Shown: positions 1 to 6,397, counted from the stretch's first letter. The stretch is DNA of 8,965 bases from JAENVU01 sp046598395 (GCA_046598395.1 JBKJIQ010000018.1:1-8965), one strand, 5' to 3'. Numbers and translations are program-made. Notes: generated by a model not told the origin, from the letters alone.

Positions 1-223
1 CCGACCGGAACCTTGGGGACGAGGTTCTGGACGTTGCCCTATTAGCCAGTGAGCCGATCCCTGGGTTCCTTCGTACATGCGTTGCGCACCTTCCGAGCTG
101 AACCGGGTCGAGGGGGGTATCCGTGGCCGTTGTTGTGCGAGGTCTGGCGACGCGCCGACAGCCAGACAGCGCCAACTGGCAGGACGGGGCGTTCCGCGGT
201 TCTAGTGTGAGCCGCACGATGGC

Positions 224-230
224 GAGGAGG
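224..230 (+). promoter_or_regulatory. Ribosome binding site deciding the 237 start
   Basis: GAGGAGG stands 6 nt before the ATG at 237. It is a near-perfect Shine-Dalgarno sequence and favours this start over the longer GTG-123 reading. Confidence 0.75.
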
Positions 231-236
231 ACAGCA

Positions 237-1400
237 ATGACATCGCTGGCAGGGAGTCCGAGCTCGGTTGCAGCTCTCGACTTGGTAGCAGGAGTTCATG
301 AACTGGCCGCCGCGGTGGTGGAGCATCGGAGCACGTTCGATTCGGAAGGTCGTTTGCCTGATCGCCTCTTCGAACAACTCGCCGAGCTCGGTGTGTTCCG
401 CCTCCTCTTGCCGGCGTCGCTCGGTGGACCCGGTCTGTCAGCTCTCGAGTTCATGGAAGTGGTCGAAGCAGCCGCCGCCCTTGACGGCACGATCGGCTGG
501 CTCGTCGGCAATGGGGGTGGCATGGCGCGCGTGGGCGGATACCTCCCGGCAGAGAGCGCACGAGAGATCTTCGACGATCCCTTGGCGTTCGTGGTCTCGT
601 CGACGGGTGCGCTCGGACGCGCGGTTCGCGTGCCAGGCGGATATTCCGTAACGGGACGGTGGCCATTTGGAAGCGGTTCGCCGCACGGCACGTGGTTCAC
701 GACAATCTGCGAGGTCGAGGACGGCGAGCAAGCCACCGGTGACCTGGTCTTCGTGTATGCCCCCCGTCGGGACGTGCTGCTTCACGACAACTGGCAGGTT
801 TCAGGTCTGTGTGCCACGGGAAGCGTCGACTTCGAGTTCGTGGACGTGTTCGTACCCGACCGCTTTGCACACGCGTTCCAGCCCGAGCCGACACAACCCG
901 GCACGCTCTATCGGCTACCCACCCGCTCGATCTTTTCCTGGACGGTGGCCACCGTGCCGCTCGGCATCGCAACTGGCGCGATCGATGACTTCGCGAGCAC
1001 GGGTCGCTCCGCAAAGCGGAGTAGCGACGCCGTCCCGTTCGCGGAACGCGAACTGATTCAGTCGCAGCTCGGTCAGATCCAGGCGCGAACCGCGGCGAGC
1101 CGGGCCTACCTCCGCCACACGATGAGCACTCTGCTCGAGGGAACCGAAGCCGGCACAGACCTGGAAGCGGGCCGGGTCGACTTCCGACTCGCGTGCACGT
1201 TCGCGAGCCAATCAGCCCTCTGGGCGATCAATCTGGTCACCGAGATGGCCGGAGCTACCGCCATCCTGCGGTCGTCACCACTCGAACGGCGTGAGCGAGA
1301 CGCACGTGCCGCCGCGAAGCACGTCGCCATGAGTCCAGCCGCCTACGTGACCGGCGGGAAACTTCGACTCGGATGCGATCTGTCGAACGTCTCATTCTGA
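237..1400 (+). CDS. Acyl-CoA dehydrogenase-like flavin-dependent oxygenase (HsaA/DszC-type, class D)
   Basis: The 387-residue product has the fold and length of acyl-CoA dehydrogenase-like oxygenases, which use reduced flavin to hydroxylate aromatic or steroid-derived substrates; a true acyl-CoA dehydrogenase is the alternative. Visible landmarks: an N-terminal helical domain with FRLLLPASLGGPGLS (about 54-68), the beta-domain motif GRWPFGSGSPHGTW (140-153), the GLCATGSVDFEFVDVFVPD stretch (190-208), and a helical C-terminus with RDARAAAKHVAMSP, where HsaA-type enzymes carry a conserved His. The combination of WPFGSG and CATGS is more like the oxygenase branch than classical dehydrogenases. 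The ATG at 237 was chosen because GAGGAGG lies 6 nt upstream and gives the usual family length. A GTG at 123, also preceded by GAGGGGGG, would add 38 residues that do not look like the family. No reductase gene is adjacent, so substrate and partner are unknown. Confidence 0.85.
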   Translation: MTSLAGSPSSVAALDLVAGVHELAAAVVEHRSTFDSEGRLPDRLFEQLAELGVFRLLLPASLGGPGLSALEFMEVVEAAAALDGTIGWLVGNGGGMARVGGYLPAESAREIFDDPLAFVVSSTGALGRAVRVPGGYSVTGRWPFGSGSPHGTWFTTICEVEDGEQATGDLVFVYAPRRDVLLHDNWQVSGLCATGSVDFEFVDVFVPDRFAHAFQPEPTQPGTLYRLPTRSIFSWTVATVPLGIATGAIDDFASTGRSAKRSSDAVPFAERELIQSQLGQIQARTAASRAYLRHTMSTLLEGTEAGTDLEAGRVDFRLACTFASQSALWAINLVTEMAGATAILRSSPLERRERDARAAAKHVAMSPAAYVTGGKLRLGCDLSNVSF

Positions 1401-1412
1401 GCCACGCACAAA

Positions 1413-1641
1413 CTGCATGAACGGCGGGGCCGGTATCCACTGACAGTTCCAGACAACTCGCTGGGTGCTAGAGCCCGCGCGAAAGCCCTTGCGGGCGAAC
1501 TGCCAACCCGGGCGCACACCGCATCCCCTATTGCCGGATTGATGACCCAGCGACCGACGCCGCCGGACTGCACCTGCTCGCTGACGCGAGCGCGCCCGAA
1601 TGCCCGCTCGGCGAGCGTTATCGCAACGGCCGTTCATGCAG
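1413..1641. repeat. 229-bp block bounded by a perfect 13-bp inverted repeat
   Basis: CTGCATGAACGGC (1413-1425) is the exact reverse complement of GCCGTTCATGCAG (1629-1641). The block starts 12 nt after the stop at 1400 and ends 1 nt before the complement of the HTH gene's stop, so it fills the whole convergent gap. Inside are GCCCGC/GCGGGC (1473-1478 with 1491-1496), framed by CAGTT/AACTG (1444-1448 with 1498-1502); GCTCGC-TGAC-GCGAGC (1576-1591); and CGCTC-GGC-GAGCG (1605-1617). No convincing coding sequence was seen inside, and no target-site duplication is obvious at the edges. It may be a miniature element, a structured RNA or a bidirectional termination region. Confidence 0.6.
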
Positions 1642-1642
1642 C

Positions 1643-2104
1643 TCAGTCTGCCGGAGGCGCGGCTGCCCGCTCCCTCCACTGATTCGTCCCTACCGCGCGA
1701 GTGAGAACGCCAGCCGCACGCAGCACGTTCAGGATCGTCCCTGAGGACACGCCCAACCTCTCCCCCACCTTCACGAGCGAGTGGCCGGTCTCGTACAGCT
1801 CGCGGACGACGTCGATCTCGGCGTCAGTCAGTTCGACGCGATACCGAAGCTCTGCACCAGCGCGTCGGATGATCGCGGTGGCGGTCCGTCGATCGATCCC
1901 GAACTCGGCCGAGAGCGCGTTCGACGACTCCCCCGCCACATACCGCCGGACGAGCTCCGAACGCTGCGTGCCGGTCAATCGCGTCTGTTTCTGGCGGAGC
2001 GATGGGACGGGTCGAGGGGACACCCGATCACGCCCCTGACCAGAGATCACGCGCTCCAGACGCGCCACAATGTCGGGGTTGGAGTAACGACCCAGCACCT
2101 CCAC
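1643..2104 (-). CDS. Small DNA-binding protein with two helix-turn-helix domains (recombinase-type)
   Basis: The product is 153 residues, starting at a GTG (2104). Two similar helix-turn-helix units are visible. The first is at about 44-83 (LTGTQRSELVRRYVAGES...SAEFGIDRRTATAIIRRAG). The second is at about 92-133 (LTDAEIDVVRELYETGHS...GERLGVSSGTILNVLRAAGV). Both resemble the Hin/resolvase C-terminal HTH and IS-transposase N-terminal HTH, and such double-HTH proteins are often found beside serine recombinases or in mobile regions. No recombinase or transposase catalytic domain is present here, so it is either a stand-alone regulator or the remnant of a mobile unit. The N-terminal 40 residues are not recognised. 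The Shine-Dalgarno before 2104 is weak, so the exact start is uncertain. The gene lies between the inverted-repeat block and a pseudogene region, which suits an accessory origin. Confidence 0.6.
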   Translation of the reverse strand: MEVLGRYSNPDIVARLERVISGQGRDRVSPRPVPSLRQKQTRLTGTQRSELVRRYVAGESSNALSAEFGIDRRTATAIIRRAGAELRYRVELTDAEIDVVRELYETGHSLVKVGERLGVSSGTILNVLRAAGVLTRAVGTNQWRERAAAPPAD

Positions 2105-2137
2105 TTCTCAGCGCATCGGGCCGAGGCGGCGAACATT

Positions 2138-2155
2138 GTCCGGAGTCGTCCGGAC
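2138..2155. other. Perfect 7-bp hairpin upstream of the HTH gene
   Basis: GTCCGGA-GTCG-TCCGGAC forms a 7-bp stem with a 4-nt loop, between the VOC remnant's stop (2197) and the HTH gene's start (2104). There is no T-run on either side, so it is not a standard intrinsic terminator. It could be an operator or an RNA hairpin. It overlaps CATTGTCCGGA (2134-2144), which resembles the end of the 50-bp repeats. Confidence 0.4.
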
Positions 2156-2196
2156 CCAACCGTCTGCCTAGGCCTGAAACAACCTCTCGGTAGCAG

Positions 2197-2400
2197 CTAC
2201 TGGTGTTGGGCCGCGACGCCCACCACGTTGCCCTGCGGATCGGCGAAGAGACCGAGCGTCACGCCCGGTGCTTCCGTCGCCGGTTGCACCACTGCGCCAC
2301 CGAGGCTCACCGCCTGGTCGAGCGCGGCTTGAACGTCTTCGACGCCCGCGAAGACGGTGACCATCGGCTTCCCATGCGGCCGGCCCGGCAGCCGGGCCAT
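2197..2400 (-). pseudogene. C-terminal half of a VOC (glyoxalase/bleomycin-resistance-like) domain
   Basis: The frame reading from 2400 to the stop at 2197 contains KPMVTVFAGVEDVQAALDQ, then LGGAVVQPATEAPGV and LFADPQGNVVGVAAQ. This is the standard second beta-alpha-beta-beta-beta half of a VOC protein: VDD-type strand, GG-VV-P turn and FADPxGN signature. The first half, with the other metal or substrate ligands, is absent. Upstream in the same frame the residues (WCSSTARLRWPKF) are the out-of-frame reading of the sigma-factor fragment. A short expressed protein cannot be excluded, but a half VOC fold is not expected to be active unless it dimerises with another half. Confidence is good for the homology and moderate for calling it dead. 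Confidence 0.6.
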
Positions 2401-2533
2401 GAACTTCGGCCAACGCAATCGCGCGGTTGAGCTGCACCACCTCGGAACCATCGGTTTGGTCGAGGATCCGGTCAAAGAGCGACACGATGCGCAGCCAGTT
2501 CTTCTCCAAATGATCTGCGGGTCCGATGGGTTC
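2374..2533 (-). pseudogene. C-terminal remnant of an ECF sigma factor (ECF42/SigJ-like tail)
   Basis: The minus-strand frame over this stretch reads EKNWLRIVSLFDRILDQT followed by SEVVQLNRAIALAEVHGPAAG. This matches the hallmark C-terminal extension of the large ECF sigma factors of the ECF42 group, where W-x-x-I-x-x-L-Y-D and PVVxLNRAVAxAExxGP are conserved. The sigma-2 and sigma-4 DNA- and polymerase-binding regions are missing, and the LNRA...GPAAG part runs straight into a VOC half-domain in another frame. The fragment starts about 60 nt after the stop of the gene at 2598. ECF42 genes usually sit beside small DGPF/YCII or VOC-type genes, so this may be the scar of such a pair after an internal deletion. 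Confidence 0.6.
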
Positions 2534-2597
2534 GGCGGTTGCAGATCTCACGAATGACAGAAGCATGAAAACGACACGGCCGAGCCGCAACCCGTTC

Positions 2598-3416
2598 CTA
2601 TGCGACGCCGGCCTGCAAGGAGTCGTTCTGCCAGCGACCGCAGCCCGGCGACGGCCACAGTGGGCCGAGGAGCAACCGGCCGTCGTCGCGGAAGCCCTGC
2701 AGGATCTCCCATGCCCGCTCGGGCTCCGGGTGTTGTTGCGGGCACAGCCCGGTAGCGAGATGCAACGGACTCACCGCGAGGTGGCCCAGCCAGGTGGCAT
2801 TAGGTCCGGGACCAAAGTGGAACACGGTGTGCCCAGGGTTATGGGCGCCGGTGAGCTCGGCCCGCATCCCCGGAACGACTTCCTCGCCGTCGTCGACGGT
2901 GTCGACGAGTCCCGCGTCGATAAACTGGTGCCACACCGCGGTCGAAGAGAACTCCCGCGTTTCGCGTTCGAACTCAACCAGCGATGCCTGCGGGATCACG
3001 ATGCGCGCGTTCGGGAAGAGCGGGACCCATCCACCCGCATCGTCGCGTCGAGCCATCATGCCGACGGTCTCGATGTGGGAGATGAGCACGGTGTCGATCG
3101 TCTCGACCGGGAAGCCTTCACGTTCCATCAACTCGATGAACGCATCGGCGTGCACCGAACCGGCGGCCGGATCGTGCAACACCTCGTCGGCGGCTTGGAG
3201 CGGATCGAGAACGATCCGCCTCCCCTCACTCTCGATGATCCACGCCGACGCGCTCGCGCCGAACTCGGTATCGCTCGCCCACTCCGGCGCGCGCCAGGCG
3301 ACGGACTGCACCTCATCGACGGTGAGGCCGGCCTGCTCCGGCGGGATCATCACGTCGATGTACAACACACGGGTGAGGGTGACCCCGCCGATCTGCAAAG
3401 TGGTGCGCTCAGTCAT
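2598..3416 (-). CDS. Metallo-beta-lactamase-fold protein lacking the metal-binding motif
   Basis: The 272-residue product follows the plan of MBL-fold hydrolases. It has an N-terminal sheet with ASAWIIESEGRRIVLDP (56-72), a helix and IDTVLISHIETVG (107-119) where the HxHxDH metal loop belongs. Then come LTGAHNPGHTVFHFG in place of the usual GHTPGH, GHLAVSPLHLA in place of GDxxHHPLQ, and a C-terminal ERAWEILQGF segment. The metal loop reads S-H-I-E-T-V-G: the second His is Glu and the Asp-His pair appears deleted. The later Asp ligand (GD) is GH, and the final His position (GPLWPSPG) is not His. The reading frame is otherwise intact. It is therefore likely a pseudoenzyme with a binding or structural role, or a gene in early decay. 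The ATG at 3416 overlaps the stop of a 14-codon ORF (ATGA), suggesting translational coupling. Confidence 0.75.
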   Translation of the reverse strand: MTERTTLQIGGVTLTRVLYIDVMIPPEQAGLTVDEVQSVAWRAPEWASDTEFGASASAWIIESEGRRIVLDPLQAADEVLHDPAAGSVHADAFIELMEREGFPVETIDTVLISHIETVGMMARRDDAGGWVPLFPNARIVIPQASLVEFERETREFSSTAVWHQFIDAGLVDTVDDGEEVVPGMRAELTGAHNPGHTVFHFGPGPNATWLGHLAVSPLHLATGLCPQQHPEPERAWEILQGFRDDGRLLLGPLWPSPGCGRWQNDSLQAGVA

Positions 3417-3457
3417 CCGGCGACGATACCGCCGAGCCGTGGGCGCGACTCGTCCAT
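3413..3457 (-). CDS. Possible 14-residue leader ORF starting inside a 50-bp repeat
   Basis: The ATG is supplied by the left end of the repeat at 3451-3500. The reading frame MDESRPRLGGIVAG ends in a TGA that overlaps the next gene's ATG as ATGA (3413-3416). The 4-nt overlap is the classical arrangement for translational coupling. No strong Shine-Dalgarno is visible before it, and an ORF this short can arise by chance, so expression is unproven. Confidence 0.3.
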   Translation of the reverse strand: MDESRPRLGGIVAG

Positions 3458-3500
3458 TGTGCGTAAACCACGAGCCCGGACGGTGTGCGCACAATGAACG
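3451..3500. repeat. 50-bp palindromic-ended intergenic repeat, copy B
   Basis: It begins CGTCCATTGTGCG and ends CGCACAATGAACG, so the ends pair over 13 positions with one mismatch. CCACGA at internal positions 18-23 is shared with copy A and has the same orientation. It starts 20 nt after the trmL stop and its left end carries the ATG of a short ORF leading into the MBL-fold gene. Confidence 0.8.
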
Positions 3501-3520
3501 CCGATGTGGGCCGCGCATCG

Positions 3521-4036
3521 TTACCCCAAGGGTGGAAGCGGGGCTCGGTCTTCGGCGAAAGTTCCTGACGCGGCGCCGGCGTAACCGTGTTGGCGCCACG
3601 CTTCGTAGGCCACCACGCTCACGGCATTCGACAGATTGAGACTGCGATTGTTCGGGCGCATCGGGATTCGGAGCCGGTGATCATCATCGAAACCGTCGAG
3701 GACGTCGGCGGGCAGCCCCGTCGCTTCGCAGCCGAAGACGACGGCATCACCCGCGCGATAGTCGACCTGATCGAGGCGTCGATGCGACGCTCCCGACGTG
3801 GTCGCAAACCACTGGCGCTCCGTGCCCAGCGCGGCCCGACAATCGGCCAAGGTCTTCCAAACCGTTGTGGCGGTGAGTTCGTGATAGTCGAGCCCACCGC
3901 GGCGCAGCGCAGGCTCATCGAGCGTGAAGCCCAGCGGCTCGATGAGATTCAGCCGCGCGCCCACGTTGGCGCAGACCCGAACGATGTTGCCGGTGTTGAC
4001 GGCGATTTGGGGCGAGACGAGCACGATCTCCAGCAC
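3521..4036 (-). CDS. trmL: TrmL-like tRNA (cytidine/uridine-34 2'-O)-methyltransferase (SPOUT family)
   Basis: The 171-residue protein aligns along its length with TrmL, which methylates the 2'-O of the wobble nucleotide 34 in leucine tRNAs using S-adenosylmethionine. The N-terminus LEIVLVSPQIAVNTGNIVRV (2-21) is the family start. FGCEATGLPADV (101-112) is the second SPOUT motif. RIPMRPNNRSLNLSNAVSVV (123-142) with YEAWRQHGY is the third, forming the trefoil knot that binds the cofactor. Motif two departs from the usual FGPExRGLP: Pro is Cys and Arg is Thr. The GTG at 4036 was chosen because it matches the N-terminus of known TrmL and begins 4 nt after the dinB stop; a GTG at 4060 would overlap dinB. 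A related SPOUT methyltransferase with another tRNA target is the alternative. Confidence 0.85.
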   Translation of the reverse strand: MLEIVLVSPQIAVNTGNIVRVCANVGARLNLIEPLGFTLDEPALRRGGLDYHELTATTVWKTLADCRAALGTERQWFATTSGASHRRLDQVDYRAGDAVVFGCEATGLPADVLDGFDDDHRLRIPMRPNNRSLNLSNAVSVVAYEAWRQHGYAGAASGTFAEDRAPLPPLG

Positions 4037-4040
4037 GGGC

Positions 4041-5345
4041 TCATTCTGGCGCGTTGTCACTTGGTCGCCGAGTGCGGTCGGTTGCGAAGCGTTCGTAGAG
4101 GGGTTCGGCGAAGGAATGCCGGAGGCGGGCGTCGTCCACCAGAGATGCACGGGTGATCACTGAGGTACCGAAACGGGCTTGAAGATCGTCCACCGCGAGA
4201 TCAAGCGCACGGTTCGCGCGGCCCGGCCGATTGAACGGCAGCGTGAGTTGCAGCGGATCGCGCACCACGAGGTTGGAACACGCAAGTCCGATGAGCGTGC
4301 AACCGCGTTCCTCGATGATGGGCGCGGCCTTCGCGAGGAGCTCGCGCGCCCCAGCCACAATCCGCTCCGTGAGATCCGTGGGCATGTCCACCGAAAGAGA
4401 ACGCGTGATGCGCTCGGAGTCGCCGAGGCGGAGCCGCAGCGTGATGGTGCGGACCAGGCGCTCATCGGCCCGCAACCGCCGCGACACGCGGTCGACGATG
4501 CCGAGGAGGACCGCACAGAGGTCCCCAAGATGGTGACGCGGCCGACCCAACGCGCTCTGCGAACCGATCGACCTCCTGCTTACGGGCGCGCGTACCCGTC
4601 GGGCATCGCGGTTCCAGGAAATCGCGTGCAGGTGCGCGGCGTGGGCACGCCCGAGGGTGGTGGCGAGCGCGTGATCGGGGATCTGAGCCATCTCCCCCAC
4701 GGTTGTGATCCCCATCGCGTGGAGACGCTCGGCCGTCTTGGGACCCACGCCCCAGAGTCGTTCGACCGGCAGCGGGTGCAGGAACTCGAGCTCGCCGCCC
4801 GCGGGCACGAGACAGATTCCATCGGGTTTGGCGCTGACGCTCGCGACCTTGGCCAGGAACTTGGTCGTGGCAATCCCGACCGAGACCGGCAGCCCAATGT
4901 CGTCGCGCACCGTGGCGCGCAATTGTCTGGCGATTGCTTCAGGCGGGCCGAGGAGCCGACGAGCGCCGCGCACGTCGAGGAATGCTTCGTCGATCGAGAT
5001 GCCTTCCACCAATGGCGTCACATTGCGGAAGGCGCCGAACACCGCCTTGCTCGCTTCGAGGTAGGCGTCGAATCGAGGCGGGACGACCACTGCATTGGGA
5101 CACAAGCGCTTTGCTGACCGTTCGTTGGTGGGCGTCTTGATGCCGAAGGCCTTCGCTTCGTAGCTCGCCGCCACGATGACTCCCCCGCCGACGAGCACCG
5201 GGCGACCACGGAGGGCCGGGTCGTCACGTTGTTCCACCGACGCGAAGAACGCATCCAGGTCCGCGTGGAGAATCCCCGCCGTTCCACGTTCCGGTGTTGT
5301 CGTCGCGCCCGTCGGGTCGAGAGTCACGAACACACGTTCGCACAT
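4041..5345 (-). CDS. dinB: DNA polymerase IV (Y-family translesion polymerase)
   Basis: The 434-residue protein carries out low-fidelity translesion synthesis. Catalytic acidic residues are visible in LHADLDAFFASVEQ (D29 in 26-39) and SIDEAFLDV (D119, E120). A helix-hairpin-helix thumb segment, LWGVGPKTAERLHAMGITTVGEMA, is at about 198-220. A little-finger domain follows to about 365, and the beta-clamp binding motif QLTLPF is at 366-371. The protein is longer than E. coli Pol IV (351), through a C-terminal tail of about 60 residues. The ATG at 5345 has GAGGGG 7 nt upstream. A GTG at 5327 would give 428 residues and is the other candidate. A LexA-type palindrome covers the first codons, so the gene is probably SOS-induced. 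The stop is 4 nt before trmL, pointing to co-transcription. Confidence 0.93.
   Translation of the reverse strand: MCERVFVTLDPTGATTTPERGTAGILHADLDAFFASVEQRDDPALRGRPVLVGGGVIVAASYEAKAFGIKTPTNERSAKRLCPNAVVVPPRFDAYLEASKAVFGAFRNVTPLVEGISIDEAFLDVRGARRLLGPPEAIARQLRATVRDDIGLPVSVGIATTKFLAKVASVSAKPDGICLVPAGGELEFLHPLPVERLWGVGPKTAERLHAMGITTVGEMAQIPDHALATTLGRAHAAHLHAISWNRDARRVRAPVSRRSIGSQSALGRPRHHLGDLCAVLLGIVDRVSRRLRADERLVRTITLRLRLGDSERITRSLSVDMPTDLTERIVAGARELLAKAAPIIEERGCTLIGLACSNLVVRDPLQLTLPFNRPGRANRALDLAVDDLQARFGTSVITRASLVDDARLRHSFAEPLYERFATDRTRRPSDNAPE
5327..5340. promoter_or_regulatory. LexA (SOS) box at the start of dinB
   Basis: On the minus strand the sequence is CGAAC-GTGT-GTTCG, with perfect 5-bp arms. 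It fits the Gram-positive/actinobacterial LexA consensus CGAACRNRYGTTCG at every position. It overlaps the first codons of dinB if translation starts at ATG-5345, or lies directly before GTG-5327. A repressor bound here would block transcription into dinB-trmL. Confidence 0.75.
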
Positions 5346-5352
5346 CCGCCGA

Positions 5353-5358
5353 CCCCTC
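5353..5358 (-). promoter_or_regulatory. Ribosome binding site before ATG-5345 of dinB
   Basis: GAGGGG on the minus strand is spaced 7 nt from the ATG at 5345. It supports this start over the GTG at 5327, which has no comparable site. Confidence 0.5.
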
Positions 5359-5364
5359 GCAACC

Positions 5365-5414
5365 CGTTTATTGTGCGGATTCCACGACTGGGAAGGGAAT
5401 CCGGACAATGGACG
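5365..5414. repeat. 50-bp palindromic-ended intergenic repeat, copy A
   Basis: It lies in the gap between the DUF559 stop (5432) and dinB. It begins CGTTTATTGTGCG and ends CCGGACAATGGACG. The palindrome extends inward: GGATTCC (5377-5383) pairs with GGAATCC (5396-5402), giving a near 20-bp stem around a 12-nt loop when flanking bases are included. Toward dinB the outward ATG found in other copies is ATA. It is 50 bp long, like the other three copies. Confidence 0.8.
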
Positions 5415-5431
5415 GGGTCGAGCCAACGCGA

Positions 5432-6397
5432 TTACGACGCGAGCCCGAGCGTCCGGCGCTCGGAGAGAGCCATCGCAATGCGATCGAGCGTGTGGCCCGG
5501 CATCTCCACAACGTCATCCCAAGTGGCCACGACGATGCGCCAACCGAGGCGTTCGAGCGCGGCGGTACGAATCCGGTCCTGCTTCCAGCGGGCGCGTGAA
5601 CCGTGCCATTCGAAACCCTCCGTCTCGAACGCGACCAACACCTCGGGCCACGCGAAATCGAGCCGATGCCACCGCCCCGAAGGCAGGTCCACCCGAACCT
5701 GGCGTTGAGGGTTCTCCAGCCGTGATGCGCGGATCATCCGCCAGGCCTTTACCTCGAGCAGCGAATCGAGCGGGTTCGGCGCGGTGTTGGCCAGGAGCGT
5801 GCGGATCTTCGGTGTGCCGGGGCGGCCACGACCGCCGATCAGCGCGAACCGACGAGCCAACGACTCGGTGGATACCAGGCCCAGCTTCCGTGCCCGCTCG
5901 AACGCGTGCTCCAGATTCTCGCTCGAGAGCCGCGGCGCGATATCGATGAGGGCACGGGCGGCGTCAACGCAAGGCACACCGTCGATTGTTGTCGACGGCT
6001 CCCCCATCTCCACGCACCGGTGCACGTTGACCGCGAAGAACGCATGGTTCGCGTCTTCGACGCGCACCCGAGCCACTCGCGGATGAATCATCGCGGAATC
6101 GACCGTGACATGGATCGGGCTGACGGCCAACGGCGCATCCAGCTGCAAGAGCCGAGCCGCAGTCGCATGTGATGCCGTGCCGGCTGTGGCCAATACCGCG
6201 CCGGTGACTGCCATGGGTTCGGATTGAGGCGCACCGCGTACCCGGTACACATGATCTGAAATCGCGACGAGTAGCCCGTTGGCAATACACCCGTCGACCA
6301 TTCCCTCGGTGAGCCCGACCTGCGTTGCCTGGGACCGTGTGACCACTCCGCATTGCCGCGCCGCAAGGTCGAGCAACCTCGCAATTGTCTTGTTCAT
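5432..6397 (-). CDS. AbiEi-type winged-helix / DUF559 nuclease-like protein
   Basis: The 321-residue protein combines two parts. The N-terminal ~55 residues (LLDLAARQCGVVTRSQATQVGLTE... then VYRVRG) match the AbiEi antitoxin-type wing-HTH domain. Next comes a middle segment with ALIDIAP at 149-155. The C-terminal ~110 residues match DUF559, a Vsr/PD-(D/E)XK-like nuclease fold. Candidate active-site residues are E215 (LLEVKAW), D247 (LDFAW) and E258/E260 (AFETEG), followed by WHGSRARWKQDR and LGWRIVVATWDDVV. The usual EVDG of the family is ETEG here. Such fusions are abundant and multi-copy in actinobacteria, but their role is not established. No AbiEii nucleotidyltransferase toxin is adjacent, so it is not a standard type IV toxin-antitoxin pair. 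The chosen ATG at 6397 lies in the end of a 50-bp repeat, with AAAGGG 10 nt upstream, also in the repeat. Confidence 0.8.
   Translation of the reverse strand: MNKTIARLLDLAARQCGVVTRSQATQVGLTEGMVDGCIANGLLVAISDHVYRVRGAPQSEPMAVTGAVLATAGTASHATAARLLQLDAPLAVSPIHVTVDSAMIHPRVARVRVEDANHAFFAVNVHRCVEMGEPSTTIDGVPCVDAARALIDIAPRLSSENLEHAFERARKLGLVSTESLARRFALIGGRGRPGTPKIRTLLANTAPNPLDSLLEVKAWRMIRASRLENPQRQVRVDLPSGRWHRLDFAWPEVLVAFETEGFEWHGSRARWKQDRIRTAALERLGWRIVVATWDDVVEMPGHTLDRIAMALSERRTLGLAS

Noticed and set aside
1392..1679. Minus-strand ORF across the inverted-repeat block
   Set aside because: Composition is low-complexity Arg/Gly-rich with no recognisable domain, and it overlaps the stop regions of both neighbours.
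2130..2144. CGAACATTGTCCGGA resembles a repeat end
   Set aside because: No ACAATGRACG is found at the expected distance (2170-2179); it is described as a hairpin only.
2526..3497. Long plus-strand ORF of 323 codons
   Set aside because: It is the complement of the MBL-fold gene; its arginine- and proline-rich sequence matches no family and is typical of shadow frames in GC-rich DNA.
4179..5117. Plus-strand ORF of 312 codons opposite dinB
   Set aside because: It is antisense to a clear DNA polymerase IV and has no recognisable domain.
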